64,000 nt of DNA from an uncultured Draconibacterium sp. (GCF_963677565.1 NZ_OY781981.1:620001-684000); one strand, 5' to 3'. Shown: positions 36,832-45,190, counted from the first letter of the stretch. Notes: generated by a model not told the origin, from the sequence alone. Program-made: numbers and translations.

Positions 36832-37407
36832 CTAGTTCTTCTTCACATACTGTGTAAGAATAACGATCTGTTGACCACTAACTTTCCCCTCAATTTGTTC
36901 GGGATTGTCGTGAACCAACGAAATATTTCGTACAGCAGTTCCACGTTTTGCAGTAAATCCACCACCTTTTACATTCAAATCCTTAATCAAAACAACAGTA
37001 TCGCCGGCCTGTAAAACAGCGCCGTTGCTGTCGAGGTGTTTTACTACATCATCCGGATCTATTCCTTCACCGGTTGCTTCTGCCCACTCCTGTGTTTCTT
37101 CGTCGAGGTAAAGCATATCAAGCAGATCTTGTGGCCAGCCTTCAGCTTTCAGGCGGTTTAACATTCTCCAGGCCACTACCTGAACAGCCGGTACTGTGCT
37201 CCACATGCTGTCGTTCAAACAACGCCAGTGGTTGGCATCCATCGTTTCCGGGTCGTTGATCTGCCTCGAGCAAATTGCACAAATATAAATGCTGTCTTTT
37301 TCGCTTTCCTGTGTTGCCGGCGGCACGGTGTAAACCCCCAGGTTATCTTCCGATCCGCATAATTCACAAACCGAAGTGCGTTTTTGCAATTCTCTTTCTA
37401 TACTCAT
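36832..37407 (-). CDS. PhnA-like zinc-ribbon protein
   Basis: About 191 residues from the ATG at MSIERELQKRT, preferred over the start six codons upstream. N-terminal zinc-binding pairs are visible: CELCG and CAIC. The C-terminal beta domain carries the PhnA signature AGDTVVLIKDLNVKGGGFTAKRGT. PhnA was named from its position near phosphonate genes but has no established role in phosphonate breakdown. The family is annotated only as PhnA domain protein. No phosphonate genes are nearby. A palindromic element and trpS lie upstream. Confidence 0.85.
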   Translation of the reverse strand: MSIERELQKRTSVCELCGSEDNLGVYTVPPATQESEKDSIYICAICSRQINDPETMDANHWRCLNDSMWSTVPAVQVVAWRMLNRLKAEGWPQDLLDMLYLDEETQEWAEATGEGIDPDDVVKHLDSNGAVLQAGDTVVLIKDLNVKGGGFTAKRGTAVRNISLVHDNPEQIEGKVSGQQIVILTQYVKKN

Positions 37408-37419
37408 TTTGATTGTTAC

Positions 37420-37498
37420 TGTCATTTCGAAGGAAGCATGACTGAGAAATCTTTCGCTTCAATGAACAGATTTCTCCTCCTTCGTCGTCGAAATGACA
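37420..37498. repeat. Palindromic intergenic element (TGTCATTTCGA type)
   Basis: A 79-bp imperfect palindrome with outer arms TGTCATTTCGA / TCGAAATGACA and inner arms GAGAAATCT / AGATTTCTC. Elements with these arms are common in intergenic DNA of Bacteroidota and look like non-autonomous mobile repeats. It sits just downstream of trpS and upstream of the PhnA-like gene. Confidence 0.75.
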
Positions 37499-37516
37499 AT
37501 TTATTTTATGTTCTTC

Positions 37517-38518
37517 CTAAAACAGTTTCTTAAATCCGATTACATCCTTAACTTCCTGCAAGGTTTTTGCAGCTGATACCTGTGCTTTTTCGGCACCCAT
37601 TTTAGCCACTTTGGCGAGGTAGGCATCATCTTTCAGAATCTCAATAATTCGTTCGCGGATTGGCGATGTATAAGCAATAATATCCTCTGCCAACTGCTTT
37701 TTCAGATCGCCGTAACGGATTTCGCATTTGTTGTACAAATCATCAAAGTGTGCTACAGTATCAGGAGTTGAAACAATATCCATCAAGGTAAACAGGTTTT
37801 GAATAGCTTCCGGTTTTTCCTGATTCATTTCTGTTGGACCCGAGTCGGTAACGGCACGCATTACTTTTTTGCGGATCGATTTTGGATCTTCGTAAAGGTT
37901 AATGGCATTGCCTTCTGATTTTCCCATTTTTCCGCTGCCATCCAATCCCGGAACTTTAATCATATCGCCGCCACCAAAAGTATACGGACGCGGAATCGGG
38001 AATACTTCAGATTTGTACATACGGTTAAAACGTTTGGCAAATTTTCGCGCCATCTCCAGGTTTTGCTCCTGGTCCTTTCCAACCGGCACAAAATGTGCTT
38101 TGTGAATAATAATGTCCGATGCCATTAAAACAGGATAAGTCAGTAGTCCGGCATTTACGTTATCCGGATTCTGACGGGCTTTATCTTTAAACGAAGTTGT
38201 ACGCTCCAACTCTCCCAAATATGCGTTCATATTTAATAAAGCATACAATTCCGAAACCTCAGGAACATCGCTTTGAATGAATATCGTTGATTTCTCCGGA
38301 TCGATACCACAAGCCAAATACTCGGCCAGCACCTGGCGCACACCCGACTGCAAATTCTCGGGCGTTGGGTGCGTGGTTAACGAGTGAATATCAGCAATAA
38401 AAAAGTAGCAGTTAAAATCGTCCTGCATTTTTAAGAAGTTTTGCACGGCTCCAAAGTAATTTCCGAGGTGCAAATATCCTGTCGGTCGTATACCGCTTAC
38501 AACTGTCGGTTTATTCAT
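37517..38518 (-). CDS. trpS: Tryptophan--tRNA ligase
   Basis: A class I aminoacyl-tRNA synthetase of 333 residues from the ATG at MNKPTVVSGIRPTG. The HIGH-equivalent is PTGYLHLGNYFGA at the N-terminus and the KMSKS-equivalent is GSGKMGKSEGNAI near residue 195. The ATP and tryptophan site elements (DIHSLT, TYPVLMASDI) are present. The in-frame extension upstream is translated heptad repeat and is not part of the protein. It is transcribed downstream of ybaK on the same strand, with a 216-bp gap. Confidence 0.96.
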   Translation of the reverse strand: MNKPTVVSGIRPTGYLHLGNYFGAVQNFLKMQDDFNCYFFIADIHSLTTHPTPENLQSGVRQVLAEYLACGIDPEKSTIFIQSDVPEVSELYALLNMNAYLGELERTTSFKDKARQNPDNVNAGLLTYPVLMASDIIIHKAHFVPVGKDQEQNLEMARKFAKRFNRMYKSEVFPIPRPYTFGGGDMIKVPGLDGSGKMGKSEGNAINLYEDPKSIRKKVMRAVTDSGPTEMNQEKPEAIQNLFTLMDIVSTPDTVAHFDDLYNKCEIRYGDLKKQLAEDIIAYTSPIRERIIEILKDDAYLAKVAKMGAEKAQVSAAKTLQEVKDVIGFKKLF

Positions 38519-38535
38519 ATTAAAAAATTTAGTTG

Positions 38536-38584
38536 GAAGACCGCAGACGGAAGACCGAAGCGATCGATCTAACATCTAACCCAA
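38536..38584. repeat. Heptad repeat upstream of trpS
   Basis: GAAGACC, GCAGACG, GAAGACC, GAAGCGA, TCGATCT, AACATCT in strict 7-bp register, beginning 18 bp upstream of the start codon. It shares the flank TTAGTTG and the GAAGACC unit with the tract upstream of the RND-ABC gene. Confidence 0.75.
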
Positions 38585-38734
38585 AATATTCGGGCTCGAC
38601 TTCCCATAAAACCTATCTGATTTTTAAGTGAGTGCAAAAATAGAGATTCGCACGGAAAGTAAAAAAATAAAATTCGTTACGTTCTAAAAATTAATACTGA
38701 AGAGGCTGTATTGATAAAAAACACAAGAAAATCA

Positions 38735-39205
38735 TTAATCAATCAGGTCGGAAACCTGAGCTCCGGTACACGCGATCAAATCTTTTGGATCGATTTTTAT
38801 CTGCATACCACGTTTCCCGGCACTCACAAAAATTGTATCGAAATTCAAACAGGTTTCGTGAATAAAGATCGGATACGCCTTTTTCATTCCCATGGGCGAA
38901 CAGGCACCACGAATGTAACCGGTAAGTCCCAACAATTCTTTCATCAACACCATTTCAGCACTTTTATTTCCCGATATTTTTGCAGCCTTTTTAAGGTTAA
39001 GTTCTGCATCGCCGGGAATTACAGCCACAAAAACTCCCGTTTTTTTGCCACGTAAAACCAGTGTCTTAAAAACCTGTTCAACATTCTGCCCCAACGATTC
39101 GGCAACATGAGTAGCGCTTAAATCCGCCTCATCAACGTGGTATTCAACCAACTCGTATGTTATCTTTTTGCTGTCGAGCAAACGGGCAGCATTTGTCTTT
39201 TTCAT
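38735..39205 (-). CDS. ybaK: YbaK/EbsC family Cys-tRNA(Pro) deacylase
   Basis: About 156 residues from the ATG at MKKTNAARLLDS. It has the YbaK fold motifs: FKTLVLRGKKTGVFVAVIPGDAELNLKKAA with the conserved Lys, then TGYIRGACSPMGMKKAYPIFI with the GxxSP loop, and VSAGKRGMQIKIDP. It clears cysteine mischarged onto tRNA-Pro by ProRS. The gene is divergent from the trp leader and upstream of trpS. Confidence 0.92.
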   Translation of the reverse strand: MKKTNAARLLDSKKITYELVEYHVDEADLSATHVAESLGQNVEQVFKTLVLRGKKTGVFVAVIPGDAELNLKKAAKISGNKSAEMVLMKELLGLTGYIRGACSPMGMKKAYPIFIHETCLNFDTIFVSAGKRGMQIKIDPKDLIACTGAQVSDLID

Positions 39206-39357
39206 CGTGAAATAATTTGAGTACAAAAGTTGAAAATTTTATGCGATTGGACAAGTTGAAATTCGCAAAGCTTAAAAAGAGTACAAAGCATTAAAGAATC
39301 TGAAATATTTTTTCAAAAAGAAATATTAATTAGCTTTACGTACTAACAGATAAAGAG

Positions 39358-39447
39358 ATGTACAAAAATATATACGGAAAAGAATGGCACTGGCGTAACG
39401 TGAAAATGGAAACACGGGATGCTGCTTATTTTTCTGTACTAAACTGA
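39358..39447 (+). CDS. Tryptophan-containing leader peptide upstream of trpB2
   Basis: A 29-codon frame beginning MYKNIYGKEWHWRNVKME and ending SVLN. It has two Trp codons separated by one His codon, plus three Tyr and one Phe. A stem-loop terminator begins 2 nt after its stop codon, and the trpB2 start follows 82 bp farther on. This is the arrangement of a translated regulatory leader. The peptide is too short to be an ordinary gene and has no other obvious role. Confidence 0.6.
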   Translation: MYKNIYGKEWHWRNVKMETRDAAYFSVLN

Positions 39448-39448
39448 A

Positions 39449-39485
39449 AAGGGATTTGTCGTATTCGTAGGGCAAGTCCCTTTTT
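39449..39485 (+). terminator. Attenuator-type terminator before trpB2
   Basis: A 10-bp stem (AAGGGATTTG / CAAGTCCCTT, one G-T pair) with a 14-nt loop, closed by a T-run. It lies between the leader peptide and trpB2, so it can act only by premature termination. I found no strong alternative pairing partner in the leader. The left arm begins 2 nt after the leader stop codon and would be covered by a ribosome held there. Confidence 0.75.
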
Positions 39486-39529
39486 CTGTTTCTGGCGGGC
39501 AATTAATTGTAAACCTAAAAAAATAGATC

Positions 39530-40906
39530 ATGACTAGACAAAAGAAAATTTTTCTTGAAGAATCGGAAATGCCCAAACAATGGTACAACCTGGCCCCCGA
39601 TCTTCCATCGCCGTTAAATCCACCACTTGGCCCAGACGGGAATCCTGTAGGTCCTGAGATGTTGGCTCCGGTTTTCCCAATGAACCTGATTGAGCAGGAA
39701 GTTAGCCAGGAACGCTGGATTGACATTCCTGAAGGAATTCGCGAAATCCTTGTACAATGGCGGCCAAGCCCATTAATTCGTGCATACGAACTGGAGGAAG
39801 CACTGGGAACTCCTGCAAAAATTTATTACAAAAACGAAGGCGTTTCACCGGCTGGAAGTCATAAACCAAACACTGCCGTGGCGCAAGCCTGGTACAACAA
39901 AGAGTTTGGGATTAAAAAACTAACTACCGAAACCGGTGCCGGTCAGTGGGGATCTGCCTTGTCGTATGCCTGTGCACAGATTGGCGGTATTGAGTGTAAA
40001 GTTTTTATGGTGCGTGTAAGTTTCGACCAGAAACCTTTCCGGAAAATGATGATGGAAACCTGGGGCGGAAATTGTATTGCAAGTCCAAGTACCGAGACAC
40101 AAGCCGGTAGAGATATTTTAGCACAATTTCCGGATACTCCCGGAAGTTTGGGAATTGCTATTTCGGAAGCTGTTGAAGCTGCTGTTACCGATCCAACCGG
40201 CGGCACCCGTTACTCATTGGGTTCAGTGCTGAACCACGTGATGTTACATCAAACTATCATTGGTTTGGAGGCCAAAAAACAGCTCGCAAAAGTAGGTATT
40301 AAAAATCCGGATGTTGTGATTGGTTGCTGCGGTGGTGGTAGTAACTTCGCAGGACTTTCGTTCCCATTTATGTACGATAAAATTCATGGTGCCGACATTC
40401 AGATTATTGGAGCGGAACCATTCAGCTGCCCGACTTTAACTAAAGCACCGTTTATTTACGATAACGGCGATGTGGCACAAATGACACCGCTTTTGGCGAT
40501 GAATAGTCTGGGGCACAACTTTATTCCTGCACCGATTCACGCCGGCGGTTTGCGTTACCACGGAATGGCTCCGCTGGTAAGTGCGGCATTAAAAGACGGT
40601 TTAATGGATGCCATTGCTGTTCATCAAAGCGAATGTTTCGAAGCTGGTTTGTTGTTTGCCAAAACTGAAGGTATTATTCCTGCTCCGGAAACAACACACG
40701 CCATCGCTGCTACCATCCGCGAGGCTAAAAAAGCCAAGGAAGAAGGAAAAGAGAAAACGATACTTTTCAACTTCAGCGGACATGGTTTGATGGACCTTGT
40801 TGGTTACAATAAATATTTAGGTGGTGAATTGCACGATTACGAATATCCTGAATCGGAAATTGCAGCTAACCTAAAAAAACTGGAAGGTTATCCGTTACCA
40901 AAATAG
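39530..40906 (+). CDS. trpB: Tryptophan synthase beta chain, TrpB2 type
   Basis: A 458-residue PLP enzyme of the TrpB2 group, longer than TrpB1 and with the typical N-terminal segment WYNLAPDLPSPLNPPL. The PLP lysine is K112 in PAGSHKPNTA. TETGAGQWGSAL and the phosphate-binding CCGGGSNFAG are present, and HGMAPLVSAALKDGL near residue 345 is typical. TrpB2 condenses indole and serine to tryptophan, and often acts without a TrpA partner to salvage indole. No other trp genes are nearby, which fits a salvage role. Regulation by the upstream Trp leader is likely. Confidence 0.93.
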   Translation: MTRQKKIFLEESEMPKQWYNLAPDLPSPLNPPLGPDGNPVGPEMLAPVFPMNLIEQEVSQERWIDIPEGIREILVQWRPSPLIRAYELEEALGTPAKIYYKNEGVSPAGSHKPNTAVAQAWYNKEFGIKKLTTETGAGQWGSALSYACAQIGGIECKVFMVRVSFDQKPFRKMMMETWGGNCIASPSTETQAGRDILAQFPDTPGSLGIAISEAVEAAVTDPTGGTRYSLGSVLNHVMLHQTIIGLEAKKQLAKVGIKNPDVVIGCCGGGSNFAGLSFPFMYDKIHGADIQIIGAEPFSCPTLTKAPFIYDNGDVAQMTPLLAMNSLGHNFIPAPIHAGGLRYHGMAPLVSAALKDGLMDAIAVHQSECFEAGLLFAKTEGIIPAPETTHAIAATIREAKKAKEEGKEKTILFNFSGHGLMDLVGYNKYLGGELHDYEYPESEIAANLKKLEGYPLPK

Positions 40907-40934
40907 GAATACTGGAAGATTAGAATATTCGAAT
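40906..40934. repeat. Short degenerate heptad tract after trpB2
   Basis: GGAATAC, TGGAAGA, TTAGAAT, ATTCGAA: four units in 7-bp register around a central GAA, directly after the stop codon of trpB2. Confidence 0.45.
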
Positions 40935-40935
40935 G

Positions 40936-40966
40936 AGCGCACTGCATTTTGTGGTGCGCTTTATTT
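40936..40966 (+). terminator. Terminator of trpB2
   Basis: A 7-bp perfect stem AGCGCAC / GTGCGCT with an 11-nt loop followed by TTATTT, between the convergent trpB2 and lipoate ligase genes. Confidence 0.55.
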
Positions 40967-40975
40967 GTGCTCATT

Positions 40976-41923
40976 TTAAAAGAATGCGTAAATCAACTCC
41001 TCATTATCTGTTTTTAAAATTTCTCTAATATCCTCGTAAAAGTGTTGTTTGCCAATCAATAAAGCAGATAACTCGGTGGTATACGGTTCAACAAAATAAT
41101 TGCCCTGAAGGTTGACATTTTCAATATGTCCTTTTTTTACCTCAAGGTAGATTTCAAGCGTTCGTCCATCGATTTCAACAATATTTTTGAAGGAATATTT
41201 TGGAGAGTAGCCCCAACGCCAATCCCATGTTGTAAATTTCTCTTCTACCAATTCATTTATCGCTTCCTCATCGTCAGCTGTAATCTCATAACTTTCTGTG
41301 CCTTCTTTTTTTAGCTGCACTCCAATCATAAAATCGATAAATGCCTCAATATCCATCTCATTTTTTAGGAACGGAGAAATATTGGCCACTTTGCTTCGGT
41401 TGGATTGTACCGCTTTGCTTGTGTATTTTCCGGGGATAACTTTTATGCTATTCCCCAGATTTTCCAGGTCGGAATCAAACAACAAAGTTCCGTGATGCAA
41501 CACCCGGTTTTTAAAAACGTGCTCGGCATTTCCCGATATTTTCAAACCTTCTATCAGCAAATCGTTTCTGCCCGATGTTGTAGCTTCAATGTCGAGTTTG
41601 GCAAGCGCTTCCACCACCGGTTCGGTAAACTGTTTAAATGAAATTTCTGCGGGACTTTTTACATTTTTGATGAAAGCAAAATTTACATTGCCGTCATCGT
41701 GATATACGGTTCCTCCGCCCGAAATACGACGTGCAACGGTAACATCATTCTCGCGAACGTAGCGGTAATTTACTTCGCCCAGCGCATTTTGGTGTTTACC
41801 TACCACCACGGTTTTATCGCTTTGCCAAAGCATAAAAATATCATCGTCGAAATTTTTTAGCAGGTACTCTTCGGTAGCCAGGCAGTAAAAAGGATTATTG
41901 TTTTTTAAAATAATGCAGCGCAT
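40976..41923 (-). CDS. lplA: Lipoate--protein ligase
   Basis: 315 residues. It adenylates free lipoate and transfers it to lipoyl domains. Conserved elements are MLWQSDKTVVVGKHQNA, VARRISGGGTVYHDDGNVNFAFI (the RRxSGGGxVYHD motif), DLLIEGLKISGNAEHVFKNRVLHHGTLLF with the catalytic Lys in KISGNA, and a small C-terminal accessory domain. Together with lipA and lipB about 10 kb away, the organism has both synthesis and salvage of lipoate. It is a single gene that converges with trpB2. Confidence 0.93.
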   Translation of the reverse strand: MRCIILKNNNPFYCLATEEYLLKNFDDDIFMLWQSDKTVVVGKHQNALGEVNYRYVRENDVTVARRISGGGTVYHDDGNVNFAFIKNVKSPAEISFKQFTEPVVEALAKLDIEATTSGRNDLLIEGLKISGNAEHVFKNRVLHHGTLLFDSDLENLGNSIKVIPGKYTSKAVQSNRSKVANISPFLKNEMDIEAFIDFMIGVQLKKEGTESYEITADDEEAINELVEEKFTTWDWRWGYSPKYSFKNIVEIDGRTLEIYLEVKKGHIENVNLQGNYFVEPYTTELSALLIGKQHFYEDIREILKTDNEELIYAFF

Positions 41924-41966
41924 TTCTTCGGTTTTATGTCAGGCAAAAGTACAAAATGCCGGGCAC

Positions 41967-41998
41967 AAAAAACCACCTCTGAAATCAGAGATGGTTTT
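41967..41998 (-). terminator. Distal hairpin terminator
   Basis: The stem AAAACCACCTCTGA / TCAGAGATGGTTTT with a 2- to 4-nt loop and one mismatch, T-rich on the minus-strand exit. It is a backup to the hairpin about 80 bp closer to the carboxypeptidase-regulatory-domain gene. Confidence 0.6.
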
Positions 41999-42076
41999 CT
42001 TTTGATATATAACGTATTGCTAATTCACGGGCTTTAACTTAACACACTTTTTCTGAAAATTTTATAATGACAAAAA

Positions 42077-42098
42077 CCGCCTCTGCTCTCAGAGGCGG
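42077..42098 (-). terminator. Terminator of the small regulatory-domain protein gene
   Basis: A perfect 9-bp GC-rich stem CCGCCTCTG / CAGAGGCGG with a 4-nt loop, followed on the minus strand by TTTTT. Confidence 0.85.
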
Positions 42099-42123
42099 AT
42101 TCAATCTTAAGTTACCACAACCT

Positions 42124-42477
42124 TTAGTTAGAAGATTGCAGCTTTATTTTAATATTGTCTTCGTTCGCTTCTACATTTACAACTTCCGATTTTTTCTCGT
42201 AAGAAATGTAAGTTGTGACGATCTTATATTCTCCCGGCTTAACACCTGCAAATGAGAAATTCCCATCAAAATCGGTGTAAGCTTTTTTGTCGGTTCCTTC
42301 CAGCTTTACTTCAACACCTACCAGCGATTCTCCTGATAATTCGTCGGCAATTGAACCTGAAATCATCATTGTTGCCTGGCTTTCGGTATCAGCACTTTTC
42401 GATTTATTATCGTCTTCTTTGGCATTTACTGCTACAACTGAAATAACAAGTAATGCTGCAATTAGTACCTTTTTCAT
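42124..42477 (-). CDS. Small secreted carboxypeptidase-regulatory-like domain protein
   Basis: 117 residues from the ATG at MKKVLIAALLVISVVAVNA, a clean signal peptide; upstream in-frame codons are leader DNA. The mature part is an acidic linker followed by one CarboxypepD-regulatory beta-sandwich: MMISGSIADELSGESLVGVEV, YTDFDGNFSFAGVKPGEY and TTYISYEKKSEVV. This is the same domain that begins SusC/TonB receptors, but free-standing, and probably periplasmic. Its promoter carries the proposed PHO-box array, so it is likely induced by phosphate starvation, perhaps alongside the TonB receptor about 3 kb upstream. Function unknown. Confidence 0.78.
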   Translation of the reverse strand: MKKVLIAALLVISVVAVNAKEDDNKSKSADTESQATMMISGSIADELSGESLVGVEVKLEGTDKKAYTDFDGNFSFAGVKPGEYKIVTTYISYEKKSEVVNVEANEDNIKIKLQSSN

Positions 42478-42511
42478 AATAATTATTTTTTGTTTTGTCG
42501 ATCTTATATTG

Positions 42512-42557
42512 CAAAAATACAGGATGACAATTACGGCATGGTTACACAACTATTACA
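42512..42557 (-). promoter_or_regulatory. Proposed PHO box and -7 element (regulatory-domain protein gene)
   Basis: On the minus strand three hexamers, TGTAAT, TGTAAC and CGTAAT, start 11 bp apart. The last ends 10 bp before TATTTTTG, a perfect TAnnTTTG -7 element. No TTTG exists at -33, as expected for an activator-dependent promoter. The start codon follows 34 bp after the -7 element. Confidence 0.7.
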
Positions 42558-42596
42558 GTTCAATTAAATCCGTTTTTTCTACGCACCTAAAAATGG

Positions 42597-43055
42597 CTAG
42601 TATTTTCGTTCACTTACCAGGTTTCCCTGATCGTCGTATTTTTTCCAGACCCCGGTCTTTTCACCATTATCGTATTCCAGTTCATACAATAAATTTCCAT
42701 AGTCGTTCCAGATCACCCATTTGCCATTCTTTTTGCCGTTTTTGTAACGTGCGACCGACACCTTAATTCCATGCTCGTTATACATCACCCATTTGCCGTG
42801 CATTTGGTTGTGTTTGTACGAACGGATTTCGTTAACATGCCCGTTTTTAAAGTAAATGCTTGCTTTTCCGTGTTTCTCACCATCTTTTACTTTTACTTCG
42901 CTTTGCAGCGTATTATCGTCGTAAAAGCTCAGATATGTTCCGGTAAATTTTTTGGAATTCTTGTAGTAAATTCCATCGATTTCTTCAATTTTTTGTGCTT
43001 TCGATGCAGTGGTTATCAAAGCCAAAAATCCAACTAAAACCAATAATTTCTTCAT
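42597..43055 (-). CDS. Secreted MORN-variant repeat protein
   Basis: 152 residues with a signal peptide (MKKLLVLVGFLALITTASKAQ). The mature protein is a string of MORN-like repeats in the style of YwqK-type proteins: GEKHGKASIYFKNGHV, HGKWVMYNEHGIKV, NGKWVIWNDYGNLL and TGVWKKYDDQGNLV. Such repeats form a beta-strand ladder; a function is rarely known. It lies between the beta-helix gene and the small regulatory-domain gene on the same strand, with a hairpin on its upstream side. Confidence 0.78.
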   Translation of the reverse strand: MKKLLVLVGFLALITTASKAQKIEEIDGIYYKNSKKFTGTYLSFYDDNTLQSEVKVKDGEKHGKASIYFKNGHVNEIRSYKHNQMHGKWVMYNEHGIKVSVARYKNGKKNGKWVIWNDYGNLLYELEYDNGEKTGVWKKYDDQGNLVSERKY

Positions 43056-43082
43056 TCTAATTCGAGTGATATCAATAAGAGG

Positions 43083-43107
43083 AAAGCCCCGGAAAATCCG
43101 GAGCTTT
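43083..43107 (-). terminator. Hairpin after the beta-helix gene
   Basis: A 10-bp stem with one mismatch (AAAGCCCCGG / CCGGAGCTTT) and a 5-nt loop, with only a short T-run on the minus strand. A probable terminator of the TonB receptor/beta-helix transcript. Confidence 0.5.
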
Positions 43108-43201
43108 TAAAATCGGTTATTAGGCCGACTTTAATAAACACTGCATTGTAAATGCTTTATATAACCTCTTTTGATTGTCATTTATAAACATTAACAAGAT
43201 C

Positions 43202-45190
43202 TTATAATTCAGCACTGATCCATGTCCATCCTGAGATGTCGATAGCATCAGCATCTTTACCTGAATTCAGTGTGTATTTGTGCGATTCACCATCAATAAG
43301 CGTAGCATCAGCATCAGCACCTGCAATTTGCACGTTTGATAGAGCGCCGCTGTCTTTCATATCGAGATCAACAGCATAACCTTCCATGTGTAAACCGGTA
43401 ATTGTAGCCCCCGATTCAAGTTTAAATTGAAGTGCAGTTCCTTCAACAGTTGAAATACAAGTTACATTTTCGAACGTTGGGTTATTATTATCTTTATCGC
43501 CTTCGAAAGCAGTTGAAAAACCTTCAACAGTATGTGAGATATAAGTATTTACAATACCTCCTCTCCACCCTTCGGTCCAGTCGATAGCATCGTCTTCGCA
43601 GTTTTCTACATAAATATTAGTAACAGTGGCAGCACCTCCGAAAAACTCAATACCGTCGTCTGATCCATCAAATACAGCAATGTTTTCGAAAGTTGTTCCA
43701 GAACCAACTGCGTAAAGCGAAACACCGTTGTATTGCGACTCAGGATTAATTTGAGCACCTGTTCCACGGATTACAAGGTTAGTAACAGATCCTGAGTTAT
43801 CAGTATCATCAGTTCCACCGTAAATAAATCCGCCAACTTCTGCTTCTGCATTTTCGCCTGCAGTAGTTGTAGCTTTACCACAGATTGTTAAACCACCCCA
43901 GTCGCCTGGCTGGCTTAAGTCTGATGCAATAACCACAGGATTATTTGCTTCACCATCAATAAAGATCTGACCACCCATTAATACAGCAATGTAAACTTCA
44001 GTACCACCTGCATCGGCGTGTATTTTTGTTCCGGCAGGAATAGTAAGTGATGCACCGTCTTCAACAATATAAGAACCGGTTAAACGGTAAGATTTAGTTG
44101 CATCAAGAGTAACAGCATCAGTAACGCTTCCATTTAATTCTACAACCTCAGCCAATTCAACATCAACCCAACCCCACTCGCTTGGATCAACAGTGGCCGA
44201 TTTGTTATAGCTATCAGTTGGATCTGCTTCAGCACCTTCGATAATAACATTCGAAAGCGGGCCATCATCCTTCATATCGATACTTTTTGCGTATCCTGTT
44301 AAAGACAAGCCGGTAATAGTCGCACCAGACTCAGCTTTAAATTGTAAAGCAGTACCTCCGGTTGTTGAAACCGCTGTTAAGTTTACAATTTTAGGATTGT
44401 TGTTTACTTTATCGCCTTCAACTACAGTTGAGAAATCTTCGATAGTGTGCTCAACGTAAGCGTTGGTAACAGTTCCGCTCCATCCTTCAGTCCAGTCGAT
44501 TGCATCGTCTTCATTGTTTTGAAGGAAAATGTTTGTTACCGAAACAGTACCTCCAAAAAATTCGATACCATCATCAGAACCATTGATTACGGCAATGTTC
44601 GACAGCGTAGTTCCTGAACCAACAGCGTAACATGATACACCATTGTACTGCGACTCCGGATTGATTTGTGCACCTGTTCCTTTAATTACCAGGTAATTTA
44701 CAACACCCGAGTTGTCCGAATCGTCAGTACCTCCGTAAATAAAACCACCAACTTCTGCTTCTGCATTTTCGCCGGCCGTTGTAGTAGCTTTTCCACAAAT
44801 TGTTAAACCACCCCAGTCGCCGGGATTTGCATTAGCCGACGACATAATTACAGGAGAATTTGCTGAACCATTGATATTAATTTTACCACCCATTAATACT
44901 GCCACATAAACATCTGTTCCGGCAGCATCAGCCTGAATGTTTGTACCTGCAGGAATAGTAAAAGTAATTCCATCAGGAATGATGAAAGAACCGGTAAGGC
45001 TGTACGTTACTGAAGCATCCAAAGTGTAATCTTCGGTAAGCTCACCATTCAGAATTCCATTTTCCAAGTTTTCGATAACTTCCTCTACTTGTGGGTCGGG
45101 AGGAGTTACAGGATCATCATCATCACAGCTTGTAAAAACTGCTGTTGCCAATAAAGCAAGACCTAAAATTTTGATTGTTAATTTTTTCAT
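43202..45190 (-). CDS. Surface lipoprotein with two tandem beta-helix domains
   Basis: 662 residues. Lipoprotein signal peptide LALLATAVFTSC followed by DDDDPVTPPDP, an acidic linker of the type seen in surface-exported Bacteroidota lipoproteins. The rest is two copies of a roughly 305-residue right-handed beta-helix. Each copy contains IPAGT, VLMGG, GDWGGLTICGKATTTAG, NGSDDGIEFFGG-type (in the second copy DGSDDGIEFFGG) and EDDAIDWTEGW. The two halves also match at DNA level with a 915-bp period. It starts 36 bp after the TonB receptor gene and is in the same transcript. Probably it presents or captures a substrate for that receptor; given the Pho context this could be a phosphorus compound, which is inference. 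Confidence 0.82.
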   Translation of the reverse strand: MKKLTIKILGLALLATAVFTSCDDDDPVTPPDPQVEEVIENLENGILNGELTEDYTLDASVTYSLTGSFIIPDGITFTIPAGTNIQADAAGTDVYVAVLMGGKININGSANSPVIMSSANANPGDWGGLTICGKATTTAGENAEAEVGGFIYGGTDDSDNSGVVNYLVIKGTGAQINPESQYNGVSCYAVGSGTTLSNIAVINGSDDGIEFFGGTVSVTNIFLQNNEDDAIDWTEGWSGTVTNAYVEHTIEDFSTVVEGDKVNNNPKIVNLTAVSTTGGTALQFKAESGATITGLSLTGYAKSIDMKDDGPLSNVIIEGAEADPTDSYNKSATVDPSEWGWVDVELAEVVELNGSVTDAVTLDATKSYRLTGSYIVEDGASLTIPAGTKIHADAGGTEVYIAVLMGGQIFIDGEANNPVVIASDLSQPGDWGGLTICGKATTTAGENAEAEVGGFIYGGTDDTDNSGSVTNLVIRGTGAQINPESQYNGVSLYAVGSGTTFENIAVFDGSDDGIEFFGGAATVTNIYVENCEDDAIDWTEGWRGGIVNTYISHTVEGFSTAFEGDKDNNNPTFENVTCISTVEGTALQFKLESGATITGLHMEGYAVDLDMKDSGALSNVQIAGADADATLIDGESHKYTLNSGKDADAIDISGWTWISAEL
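43230..45060. repeat. 915-bp tandem duplication inside the beta-helix gene
   Basis: Long stretches repeat with a 915-bp (305-codon) offset. For example, the AACCACCCCAGTCGCC segment occurs near 43.89 and again near 44.81 kb, with nearly the same surroundings. The end points are approximate. Confidence 0.7.

Noticed and set aside
42287..42766. 159-codon plus-strand frame
   Set aside because: It is antisense to two well-supported secreted-protein genes and crosses their promoter region.
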